Source: Bacteroidota bacterium
GTDB lineage: Bacteria; Bacteroidota; Bacteroidia; JABDFU01
DNA length: 33,574 nucleotides
Direction: 5' to 3'
Assembly (NCBI GenBank): GCA_016183775.1
Contig: JACPDY010000113.1
Location: forward strand, 1 to 33,574
Shown here in pieces: positions 16,295-23,244 of this stretch. Numbering within the stretch: the first letter of the stretch is position 1; each line of letters opens with the position of its first letter. The notes beneath the pieces were generated by a model, which saw only the letters and a program-made list of their open reading frames with translations, had not been told where the DNA came from and ran no database searches. The position numbers were made by a program, and so were the translations under genes.

Positions 16295-16799
16295 AACGGG
16301 TCTTTACGTTGTGTGCGATGTTTCGGCGTTTCTCTTGCTGTTCTATGGCTTGCAGAATTTCCATTCGTGAATGTTAGGGAATTAGAAATCCAGTTTAAGT
16401 GTACGCTGGAAGATGCTTTAAAAAAATTCTCTGATATAAAATAAAGAGATGTTGTGGTTTCAAATTCTTTAACATCATCCATATTGAACAGAAAATAAAA
16501 GATGGGTAAACAGCCCGGTATGAAAAAATCAGTGTTAAACTGAAAAAAGAACAGAGCTGCTACCCACATTTTTAAAATCTTTTTATGACTATTATGAAAA
16601 TATTACCTCCTTTCTTCTTTCCTGACTACCTAAAAAGCCCTTTTGACGAATATCATAGAAATCGGCTAAAAGCGGTAATATTTTTGTTGCATTTTAGGGG
16701 CATCGGCACTTGCTTGAGGTTACCTGGTTATAATATTTATAGCTAATGAAATAATACAAAAGAAATCTAAAAAATATAATCTTTAAATAAAAAAATATC
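16295..16799. other. Gene-free scrap zone with inverted repeats
   Basis: No gene is supported. AAAATATTACC at 16597-16607 is matched by GGTAATATTTT at 16674-16684, an 11-bp perfect inverted repeat 66 bases apart that could mark the ends of a small degenerate element. TGGGTA at 16503-16508 and TACCCA at 16561-16566 form another loose inverted pair. The last 60 bases are very AT-rich and lead to the first gene of the stress/ion cluster. A TTG followed by TATAATATTT (about 16713-16738) might be its promoter. Confidence 0.4.
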
Positions 16800-17051
16800 A
16801 TGACAGAATTTAACGACCGTATAGAAGGCGAAATCAAAACGCACGAAAAAGAAATGATGAGAAAAGCAGTCATCCTAAAATATGGCAGCAAAGATCTGAT
16901 TGAGCGCATTCACTATGTGATGTCAACGTATGAGAAAGACCATTGGTCTGAAGAGGAAATGTTTGAAAGGCTTACCGAGCTTGGGCTGAATGGAACAGAC
17001 AGCATAAATGACGTTAAGAATGTGTTCAGTAATCCTTCTTATTCAAAATAA
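16800..17051 (+). CDS. Small protein of unknown function
   Basis: An 83-residue soluble, charged protein (TEFNDRIEGEIKTHEKEMM, then RHYVMSTYEKDHWSEEEMFE-like helices and a NDVKNVFSNPSYSK end). It has no signal peptide, no membrane segment and no motif I can name. It reads as three or four helices. Codon use looks natural, and it stands on the same strand as the following cluster, 140 bases before the TerB-like gene, so it is likely real. That gap contains a separate promoter-like region, so it may be transcribed apart from the rest. The role is unknown. Confidence 0.6.
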   Translation: MTEFNDRIEGEIKTHEKEMMRKAVILKYGSKDLIERIHYVMSTYEKDHWSEEEMFERLTELGLNGTDSINDVKNVFSNPSYSK

Positions 17052-17079
17052 AAATGTAATTAAGGTCAAACATAAAAAC

Positions 17080-17113
17080 TGATCTATCTCATATCTTCCT
17101 TTGACATAGATCA
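17080..17113. repeat. 8-bp inverted repeat upstream of the TerB-like gene
   Basis: TGATCTAT at 17080-17087 and ATAGATCA at 17106-17113 are perfect inverse complements with an 18-base spacer. The right arm overlaps the FNR/CRP-like box. It could be a terminator for the small gene before it or a second operator half-site. Confidence 0.45.
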
Positions 17114-17144
17114 CTTGTTAGTAACTGGTATAGGAGTTTATTTG
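17101..17144 (+). promoter_or_regulatory. FNR/CRP-like box and -7 element
   Basis: TTGAC-ATAG-ATCAC at 17101-17114 matches eight of ten positions of the FNR consensus TTGAT-N4-ATCAA. TTTATTTG at 17137-17144 differs in one base from the -7 consensus TAnnTTTG. If transcription starts about 6-7 bases after it, the box would be centred near -42, where class II activation by CRP/FNR proteins occurs. It would drive the long Usp-Mrp-Ca2+ gene set in response to oxygen or redox state. Predicted by eye only. Confidence 0.4.
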
Positions 17145-17191
17145 TAAAAAGCAAAAAAATAAACACAAACTCAAACGTAAAAAGCAAAGGA

Positions 17192-17584
17192 TTGAATCAC
17201 AAACAATTCTATAAAGAATTTGGTCATCTATTGTATGCAATAGCCAGTTCAGATGGTAAAGTCCGCAGAAAAGAAGTTGAAGCATTGCGCGAATTTGTAT
17301 TAAAGGAGCTTACTCCTTTTGAGCTTACCTCAGATTCATCGGGTATGAATCAGGCATTTTATACTCAGTTTGAGTTTGATGACATGGCTGATAAACATAT
17401 ACCTGCATCGGAAGTATTTATGTCTTTTGTGCAATATCTGAAAAGCAATGCTCCGCTAATTAACGAACAATTGAAAAATTCAATTATAAAAGCTGTGGAA
17501 AAAGTTGCCCATGCCTATAAAAAAACAAATAAGCTGGAGCAGGAGATGGTAGATAAACTTAAAGAAGAAATTGAAGTATTGTAA
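17192..17584 (+). CDS. TerB-like protein
   Basis: A 130-residue, all-helical soluble protein. YAIASSDGKVRRKEVEALREFV (from residue 15, with Asp21 and Glu28) matches the 'A-x-A-D-G-x(4-6)-E' helix-turn of the TerB/tellurite-resistance and DnaJ-associated family, whose members bind metal ions or sense membrane stress. The C-terminal helix is Lys/Glu-rich (KKTNKLEQEMVDKLKEEIEV). The start is a TTG at 17192, preceded by AAAGGA, a fair ribosome binding site; no ATG in frame suits. It is the first gene after the FNR-like box and 41 bases before the DoxX-like gene, so it likely begins the main transcript. The family assignment is moderate; the function is not known. Confidence 0.65.
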   Translation: MNHKQFYKEFGHLLYAIASSDGKVRRKEVEALREFVLKELTPFELTSDSSGMNQAFYTQFEFDDMADKHIPASEVFMSFVQYLKSNAPLINEQLKNSIIKAVEKVAHAYKKTNKLEQEMVDKLKEEIEVL

Positions 17585-17625
17585 AGTGCTAAATTTTAAC
17601 AAAAATCTAATAGTAATTTCCCAAG

Positions 17626-18060
17626 ATGATTGAAATCAATGACGAAAATGTTTTAGTATTTACCCTTCGTGTAATACTTGGGCTGCTTTTCTTCTTCCAG
17701 GGATATGATAAAGTATTTAAGGTTAAAATTCCCGGTGTAATAACATTCTTTAGAAGCGAATTAGGGAGCATTAATGTACCCGACCTGGTTCTGAAACTTT
17801 CGACTTATTATACTTCATACATTGAGTTTTTATGTGGAGCCTTACTCATAGTCGGGCTATTCACCAAGTATGCATTATATCTGCTTGGGCTTGATCTTAT
17901 TCTTGTAGTTGGGGCGTTCAGTTTGATTAAGCCAATGTGGGATATGCAACTCCTGTTCCCGAGATTGATGTTATTAAGTATTCTTCTTTATCTTCCTGAA
18001 GAGTGGAACCTGATTTCAGCAGACCATATATTAAATTATTTTTTTCATATATCCACATAA
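17626..18060 (+). CDS. DoxX-like membrane protein
   Basis: A 144-residue inner-membrane protein with four hydrophobic helices: about residues 11-28 (FTLRVILGLLFFFQGYDK), 62-80 (YIEFLCGALLIVGLFTKYA), 83-100 (LLGLDLILVVGAFSLIK) and 108-122 (LFPRLMLLSILLYL). The 'R-V-x-L-G-L-x-F-F-x-Q-G-x-D-K' start and the G-A-L-L-I-x-G-L-F-T-K-Y stretch fit the DoxX/SURF4-like family. These are linked to thiosulfate or redox stress in some bacteria, but mostly uncharacterised. It ends 4 bases before the first Usp gene, so the two are almost certainly cotranscribed. What it does in this cluster is unknown. Confidence 0.75.
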   Translation: MIEINDENVLVFTLRVILGLLFFFQGYDKVFKVKIPGVITFFRSELGSINVPDLVLKLSTYYTSYIEFLCGALLIVGLFTKYALYLLGLDLILVVGAFSLIKPMWDMQLLFPRLMLLSILLYLPEEWNLISADHILNYFFHIST

Positions 18061-18064
18061 CAAC

Positions 18065-18919
18065 ATGAGAACAATACTTGTCCCCACCGATTTTTCTGAG
18101 TGCTCTGCCGATGCAGTAAAATATGCCATCCATTTTGCTGAAAAAACCGGAAGGAAGTTGCTGTTTTTTCATTCCACCTTTCTGCTCATCCCTACCAGGA
18201 GTTCGAATACAGCACACTTAAATGCGGTGAAATCCGATAAACAAACGAAGTTGAAAATGTTGACTGGTTTTATTGAAAAAATTTATCGTTCGCTTAATAT
18301 TAAAAGAGATGAGAATAATACACGATTTCTTGTAAAATTCGGAAATTCCGTTGTAGAAAATATCTCCGAAGTTATTGATGAACAATTTATTGATTTAATA
18401 ATCATCGGTACACATGGAGCTACCGGCTTTAGGAAAGTTTTTGTCGGAAGTAACACGGCAAACGTAATTGAAGAATCCTATTGCCCGGTTCTTGCCATTC
18501 CGCATAAGTATAAGTTCAATGGCATTAAAACAATTGCGTACGCTTCCTCTGATTTGGATAACCTGAAAAAAGAATTAAAAAAAATTATTCCTGTAGCGAA
18601 AAAACTGGAGACTTCGTTGGAAGTATTTCATATTACAGCTGGTGCTGAATCGTTGATTGAAAAACATGAAAAATTCAATTCGGAAGTGTTTATGAAATCT
18701 CTTTCACGCCTTTTCAAATTTCATAATATGAGCTTGTATGTGATTAATGGCGGGAAAAATATTCTGATTGATGCGATCGGAAATTTTGTAAAACACAACA
18801 AGCCTGATATACTTACGATGCTGACACATAAGAGAGGGTTCTTCGAAAAAATATTTAATACGAGTCAAACGAAAGAAATCTCTTATAAATTGAGTGTTCC
18901 ACTAATGGTGTTAAAATAA
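18065..18919 (+). CDS. Tandem-domain universal stress protein 1
   Basis: A 284-residue UspA-family protein with two domains. Domain 1 opens with RTILVPTDFSECSADAVKYA and ends with the ATP-binding signature IIGTHGATGFRKVFVGSNTA, i.e. G-x2-G-x9-G-S, intact. Domain 2 begins with IKTIAYASSDLDN (residues about 155-167). It has lost the ATP signature and ends THKRGFFEKIFNTSQTKEIS before a VPLMVL strand. Such proteins are cytoplasmic, bind ATP and are made under starvation, oxygen or redox stress. First of five Usp genes here, starting 4 bases after the DoxX-like gene. It is about as similar in plan to the other four as tandem duplicates that have diverged a good deal. Confidence 0.92.
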   Translation: MRTILVPTDFSECSADAVKYAIHFAEKTGRKLLFFHSTFLLIPTRSSNTAHLNAVKSDKQTKLKMLTGFIEKIYRSLNIKRDENNTRFLVKFGNSVVENISEVIDEQFIDLIIIGTHGATGFRKVFVGSNTANVIEESYCPVLAIPHKYKFNGIKTIAYASSDLDNLKKELKKIIPVAKKLETSLEVFHITAGAESLIEKHEKFNSEVFMKSLSRLFKFHNMSLYVINGGKNILIDAIGNFVKHNKPDILTMLTHKRGFFEKIFNTSQTKEISYKLSVPLMVLK

Positions 18920-18935
18920 AAAAACAAAAATAACG

Positions 18936-19346
18936 ATGGAAATAATCATAGACAAAAGCAAGAAAATAAATACAATACAAAAGGAATTTCAAAAGCGATT
19001 CCCTTTTTTGAAAATTGAATTTTACAAACAAGCTCATTCTCAGGGGGAGGGTTCGTCAAAGAAAAATACGCTGAACAATGAACTGACTATTGGTGAAGTG
19101 CAGAAAAAACACACATCCGGAACAGTTAAAATAACCGGACTGATGAAGGTTTCAGAACTTGAAAGTGCATTTACAAAAACCTTCGGTTTGTCAGTTCAGG
19201 TTTTTCGCAAATCGGGGAATGTATGGCTTCAAACCACCATAACCGACAATTGGACACTTGCAGAGCAAAATCAAAGAGCGAGTGAAAAAGTGGCCACTGC
19301 TGAAGAAAATATAATTAGTTCAATGGATCGCCAGGAATTGGAATAA
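18936..19346 (+). CDS. Unknown protein within the Usp cluster
   Basis: A 136-residue soluble protein. An N-terminal half (MEIIIDKSKKINTIQKEFQK, then FPFLKIEFYKQAHSQGE) and a second half (TSGTVKITGLMKVSELESAF, then FGLSVQVFRKSGNVWLQTT and TDNWTLAEQNQRASE) read as an alpha/beta fold with a conserved-looking aromatic/Gly patch. I do not recognise a domain with confidence. It has no signal or membrane segment. It lies between two Usp genes with 16- and 20-base gaps, so it is made with them. Proteins with this KSGNVWLQTT-like ending may be typical Usp neighbours in Bacteroidota, but this is from memory and should be searched. Confidence 0.65.
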   Translation: MEIIIDKSKKINTIQKEFQKRFPFLKIEFYKQAHSQGEGSSKKNTLNNELTIGEVQKKHTSGTVKITGLMKVSELESAFTKTFGLSVQVFRKSGNVWLQTTITDNWTLAEQNQRASEKVATAEENIISSMDRQELE

Positions 19347-19366
19347 TAATCTTTAAAAAAGCACCG

Positions 19367-20200
19367 ATGAAAGCAATACTTGTACCAACTGATTTTTCTA
19401 CAAATGCGAACAACGCATTAAAATATGCCAACGCATTTGCACAAGCTGCAAAAAATAAATTAGTATTACTGAATGTTTATAAACCCATAGTAGGGAAGTA
19501 TAATATTATACCCGGAATAATTGCAGAAGAAACTGCGACAGCAAAAAAGGAAAGTAAAAAGAAGCTAAAAGCTTTATGCAACAAATATGTAAAAGCATCT
19601 TGTGCCGAGTTGGTTGAAGTGGGCGATCCAACAGATGAAATCATGGAAGCAGCTCAAAAAAACAAATCCAGCCTGATTATTATGGGAACACATGGCGCAA
19701 GTGGTTTAACAGGAATGCTATTTGGAGGAAAAACTTCCGCTGTAATTTCTAAATCTAATATCCCGGTGCTTGCCATTCCGCAACGTTACCGTTTCAGGAA
19801 AATAAAAACCATTGTTTATGCTTCTGATCTTAAAAATGCGGTAAATGAATTGAAACACCTCATTTCAATAGCTAAATCTCTAAATGCAACAATAGAAATT
19901 CTAAATCTTGATTATGGTTGGGGTGATAATGCAGAGAAAAAGAAGTTACTTGAAAGAAAAATTAAATCAATGGGCTATAAAAAAATAAAACTTGTTGAAC
20001 AAAAAGCAAGCATTGAGGAAACCGTGTTAGAACAAATCAAAAAATACCTTCAAAAAAGCAAACCTGAAATTTTGGCCATGTTCCCTGAAGAGAAGGGGTG
20101 GTTTGATAAAATTTTTATCAGCAGCAAAACCGAAGAGCTTGCCTACCATGTAAAAATTCCTTTGCTTTCAATTAGAAAATCCATTGTTAAACCAAAATAA
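19367..20200 (+). CDS. Tandem-domain universal stress protein 2
   Basis: A 277-residue Usp protein. Domain 1 runs from KAILVPTDFSTNANNALKYA to IIMGTHGASGLTGMLFGGKT. The ATP signature is nearly intact, but the usual G-S/T after the nine-residue gap is Gly-Gly here, so nucleotide binding may differ. Domain 2 begins with IKTIVYASDLKNAVNELKHL and ends EKGWFDKIFISSKTEELAYH with the strand IPLLSI. The C-terminal domain again lacks the ATP motif. Between usp 1's neighbour and usp 3 with gaps of about 20 bases. Confidence 0.9.
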   Translation: MKAILVPTDFSTNANNALKYANAFAQAAKNKLVLLNVYKPIVGKYNIIPGIIAEETATAKKESKKKLKALCNKYVKASCAELVEVGDPTDEIMEAAQKNKSSLIIMGTHGASGLTGMLFGGKTSAVISKSNIPVLAIPQRYRFRKIKTIVYASDLKNAVNELKHLISIAKSLNATIEILNLDYGWGDNAEKKKLLERKIKSMGYKKIKLVEQKASIEETVLEQIKKYLQKSKPEILAMFPEEKGWFDKIFISSKTEELAYHVKIPLLSIRKSIVKPK

Positions 20201-20221
20201 TCGTATAAAACTTAAAATACC

Positions 20222-21046
20222 ATGAGAATTTTAATTCCGACCGATTTTTCAAAACTGTCAAAAGTGGCAGTTCAATATGCCGTTAAAATGTCAAAAAAAC
20301 TTAGTGCAGAACTCGTCCTTCTGCATGTGGTCTATATTGATGCCCCACCTCGTGCTGCTGTTGCTGTAAAAATTAAAAGCATAGAAGATGCGATGGTTGA
20401 TAATGCGACACAAGATTGTATCCAGCTTATTAATGAAATTAAATCAGAGAATAAGGGAAAACTAAACGTATCATACAAAATTATAAAAGGATATCCTGTT
20501 GAAGACGTAGTTGGAAATTTTGCTCATCATAATGATATTTCACTCATCATTATGGGAACCAAAGGTGCAACCGGGTTGAAAAAGGTACTGATGGGCAGCA
20601 ATGCAACGGCAGTAATAAACAACAGCGATATTCCCGTAATTACTGTACCTGAGTTTGCAAGGTTTAAGAACCTTAAACACATTGTTTATGCTACTGATTT
20701 GACAAACCTAAATGCTGAAATGAAGGTGCTTGTTCCGTTGGCAAAGTTGTTTGATGCTACTGTTCATATTTCTCACATTCTTTCACCAAAATCAAAAAAG
20801 AAGGTTGATACAAAAAAAATCATTGCTGATATAATCAGGAAAATGAGTTATCCTAAAATCACTTTCCACATTTTGATGAATGACGATATTACAGAAGGAA
20901 TAGAAGAATACATTGCCGATACAAAAGCCGATATGCTGGCCATGTTCACACATAATCTTACATTCTTTGAAAGACTTTTTGGTAAGAGCGTTACCCGCCA
21001 AATGGCATTTCAAGGCTGGGTTCCATTATTGACTATTAAAAAATAG
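20222..21046 (+). CDS. Tandem-domain universal stress protein 3
   Basis: A 274-residue Usp protein. It opens RILIPTDFSKLSKVAVQYA and has a complete ATP signature, IIMGTKGATGLKKVLMGSNA. The linker PEFARFKNLKHIVYATDLTN starts the degenerate second domain, which ends THNLTFFERLFGKSVTRQMA and a final VPLLTI strand. The second domain is short on Gly and cannot bind ATP in the usual way. It is followed after 5 bases by the VKOR-like gene, so the two are translationally close. Confidence 0.92.
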   Translation: MRILIPTDFSKLSKVAVQYAVKMSKKLSAELVLLHVVYIDAPPRAAVAVKIKSIEDAMVDNATQDCIQLINEIKSENKGKLNVSYKIIKGYPVEDVVGNFAHHNDISLIIMGTKGATGLKKVLMGSNATAVINNSDIPVITVPEFARFKNLKHIVYATDLTNLNAEMKVLVPLAKLFDATVHISHILSPKSKKKVDTKKIIADIIRKMSYPKITFHILMNDDITEGIEEYIADTKADMLAMFTHNLTFFERLFGKSVTRQMAFQGWVPLLTIKK

Positions 21047-21051
21047 AGTGT

Positions 21052-21477
21052 ATGAATAGCTATGTTACAGCAATATTAATTTTCGCAGCAATTGGCATTG
21101 CCAATACAATTTATCTATCATGGTGCTGCATTACACAAAGAGACGTGAAATGTTTGTTTCTGCCAGCCAAGCAGTGCCTTAAAGTGCAACACAGCAAATA
21201 CAGCCGTACAATGGGTATTCCCAATCCTTACCTTGGTTTAGCAATGCTTGTTGCCATTTTTGTGCTCACCATTCTTTTTGTGAAAGGGTCAATTACCTTT
21301 TTAATAATCTTTGGAATTATCGTTTTCGGATTTTTATTTTCCATCTATTTCACTTTAATCCAAGCTGTCAAGCTTAAAGCATTTTGCACTTGGTGTGTAT
21401 TATCTGCTATTGTGTTTACGGTACTTTTTGTTTTATCACTTCTGCAAATGATTTTATTATATCCTAACCAATTTTAA
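21052..21477 (+). CDS. VKOR-like membrane thiol oxidoreductase
   Basis: A 141-residue membrane protein of the vitamin K epoxide reductase family, which makes disulfides in partner thiol oxidases by passing electrons to quinone. It has a four-helix pattern, the loop pair Cys34-x7-Cys42 (spacing as in known VKORs) and the active-site FCTWC (Cys111-Cys114) at the start of the last helix. GIPNPYLGLAML after the loop is also typical. Unlike many bacterial VKORs, no thioredoxin domain is fused, and no DsbA-like gene is adjacent, so a partner must lie elsewhere. It sits between Usp 3 and a small lipoprotein, with 5-base gaps on both sides. It may couple the quinone pool or oxygen state to the cluster's envelope proteins. 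Confidence 0.85.
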   Translation: MNSYVTAILIFAAIGIANTIYLSWCCITQRDVKCLFLPAKQCLKVQHSKYSRTMGIPNPYLGLAMLVAIFVLTILFVKGSITFLIIFGIIVFGFLFSIYFTLIQAVKLKAFCTWCVLSAIVFTVLFVLSLLQMILLYPNQF

Positions 21478-21482
21478 AAATT

Positions 21483-21914
21483 ATGAAAAACAATTACAAA
21501 AATACAGGGAATATTGTCAGCATGTCGCTTGTTTTATTTTTTGCCATTTCCTGCTCTAATGATAAGCTAAAAGAGGAAAAGTCACAAAACGATAATGGAA
21601 AAGAAATAATTAGTGCATCCGATTCAACCGAGATTAAATTTCAGGCCATGAAGGAGAAATACAGCCAGCAGATCAAAGAGGAAATAACGGAGACGGATAA
21701 AAAGATTGATGAATTAAATGAACAATTTGATAAAGCCAAAGGAAAACTAAAAAACAAACTCAAAGAAGAAATAACTGAATGGCAGGCAAAAAAACAAATC
21801 CTCAAAGAAACCTGGGATAAAATTGAAAAAACTACTAAGGATAATTGGGAGAATTTTGAAAAAGAAATGAAAGACACATTGAGAATGGTGCAAGATAGCG
21901 TAAAAACAAAATGA
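21483..21914 (+). CDS. Coiled-coil lipoprotein
   Basis: A 143-residue protein with a lipoprotein signal: the hydrophobic stretch VSMSLVLFFAISC, with Cys27 as the likely lipid-accepting residue. The rest is almost entirely charged heptad-like helix (KEEITETDKKIDELNEQFDK, then KGKLKNKLKEEITEWQAKKQ, ending ETWDKIEKTTKDNWENFEKE). It has no known domain. It probably stands in the periplasm as a long coiled coil, attached to inner or outer membrane. Five bases after the VKOR-like gene and 19 before Usp 4, so it belongs to the same transcript. No cysteines remain after the lipid Cys, so it is not the VKOR partner. Confidence 0.75.
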   Translation: MKNNYKNTGNIVSMSLVLFFAISCSNDKLKEEKSQNDNGKEIISASDSTEIKFQAMKEKYSQQIKEEITETDKKIDELNEQFDKAKGKLKNKLKEEITEWQAKKQILKETWDKIEKTTKDNWENFEKEMKDTLRMVQDSVKTK

Positions 21915-21933
21915 ACAAACAAAAATTATTTTT

Positions 21934-22776
21934 ATGAAAACAATACTTGTACCAACCGATTTTTCTAAGTGCGCCTATAATGCTGCTAACTATGCGGTAG
22001 CACTGGCCAAAGCAACTAAAGCAAAAGTAATTTTGTTGCACGTTTATCAGGCTCCTGTTCCTCCACCAGAGACATATATAAGTCCCATTTCAATTACAGA
22101 ACTTTATGAGGCAAACATGAAGCGTTTGAAGAAAATGGCTGACTTTGAACTTAGTATAAACACTGAAACATCAGAACTTGAAATTAATTGCGAAGCGAAA
22201 GCAGGTTTAGTAGTTAGCGAAATTATTGATGCTGCAAAAAAATATAACGCAGGAATGATTGTAATGGGAACGGAGGGTGCTACCGGTGTAATTAAAAAGT
22301 ACATACTTGGAAGTAATGCTGCCAATGTAATTGCAAAATCACCCTGCCCCGTGTTGGCTGTACCTGAAAACGCAAAATATCTTGGGTTCAAGCAAATTGT
22401 TTTTGCTGCTGATTTTCACGAAGTAAAAAACAATTCATCTTTTGATTCGTTAGCTGAAATTTCACTTCTTTTTGATTCGAAGATCTTGATTCTATCCGTC
22501 AGTAAAAATAAAGGTGATATTCCGTCAATAACCGAGGCATTTGAAGGGCTAAATCTTGATAAGGTTTTTGAACGTATTCCGAATAGTTTTCATAATGTAG
22601 TTTCAGAAGATACTGCGAGAAAAATTAGTGATTTCGTAAATACAAACAACGCTGATCTGTTGGTTACCATGCCGCAAAAGCATAGTTATCTTGAATTGAT
22701 TTTTAATAAGAGCATCACGCGTGATCTTGTATTTCATACACAAACACCAATCCTCTGTTTACCCGAAAAACAATAA
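21934..22776 (+). CDS. Tandem-domain universal stress protein 4
   Basis: A 280-residue Usp protein. It opens KTILVPTDFSKCAYNAANYA. The signature VMGTEGATGVIKKYILGSNA has ten rather than nine residues between G-x2-G and G-S, a one-residue insertion that may bend the phosphate loop. Domain 2 starts GFKQIVFAADFHEVKNNSS and ends HSYLELIFNKSITRDLVFH with a TPILCL strand. It is followed after 26 bases by the eRF1-like gene. Confidence 0.9.
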   Translation: MKTILVPTDFSKCAYNAANYAVALAKATKAKVILLHVYQAPVPPPETYISPISITELYEANMKRLKKMADFELSINTETSELEINCEAKAGLVVSEIIDAAKKYNAGMIVMGTEGATGVIKKYILGSNAANVIAKSPCPVLAVPENAKYLGFKQIVFAADFHEVKNNSSFDSLAEISLLFDSKILILSVSKNKGDIPSITEAFEGLNLDKVFERIPNSFHNVVSEDTARKISDFVNTNNADLLVTMPQKHSYLELIFNKSITRDLVFHTQTPILCLPEKQ

Positions 22777-22802
22777 TCTCTGTATAAAAAAATCATAGAA
22801 CG

Positions 22803-23213
22803 ATGAAAAAACAAACTGGTATTTGGATAGATGGTTCAAAAGCAATAATTGTTACGCTGTTTGGTGGGCAGGAAAGTATAAAGGAAATTGAATCCGATAT
22901 TGAAAATCGTATTTATCACGAAAAGGAAGGAGATAAAGGATCATTTATGGGAAGCCGGCACATCAATAATGAGAAAAAATTTGAAGAAAGAAGAAAACAC
23001 CAGACATACAGCTTTCTGAAAAGTGTGTTGGAACAAATAAAGCATAATGATGAGCTTTATGTTTTTGGGCCTGCTGAAATCAAAACAAAATTAAAACAGC
23101 ACATTGAAAAGGAAGGAAATGGTGTAGTCAATAAATTAAAATCAGTCAAAACAGCTGATAGCATGTCCTTGAATCAGGTGGTAGCAAAAGTGAAGAAATT
23201 TTATGATTTATAA
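22803..23213 (+). CDS. Possible bacterial eRF1/Pelota-like protein
   Basis: A 136-residue soluble protein: KKQTGIWIDGSKAIIVTLFG at the start, a charged middle with GSRHINNEKKFEERRKHQTY, and DELYVFGPAEIKTKLKQHIEK near residues 80-100. The 'G-x-W-I-D-x-x-K-A' start and the 'L-x-x-F-G-P-A-E-x-K' stretch recall the small host-attachment or bacterial eRF1-like (BaeRF) group, which share a fold with ribosome release and rescue factors. The match is by eye and weak. It could join Usp-mediated stress with translation, but this is guesswork. Found between Usp 4 and Usp 5, same strand. Confidence 0.55.
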   Translation: MKKQTGIWIDGSKAIIVTLFGGQESIKEIESDIENRIYHEKEGDKGSFMGSRHINNEKKFEERRKHQTYSFLKSVLEQIKHNDELYVFGPAEIKTKLKQHIEKEGNGVVNKLKSVKTADSMSLNQVVAKVKKFYDL

Positions 23214-23244
23214 TACAACTCCGTACAAAAACATCTTTTAGCCA

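Noticed and set aside
16255-16569. Open frames on both strands (minus 16255-16569, plus 16232-16444)
   Set aside because: No motif or family likeness on either strand; they cover the REP-like hairpin and scrap DNA.
16594-16746. Fifty-residue frame starting MKILPPFFFPDYLK
   Set aside because: It spans the inverted repeat 16597-16684, is short and has no recognisable domain; kept only as a possible IS trace.
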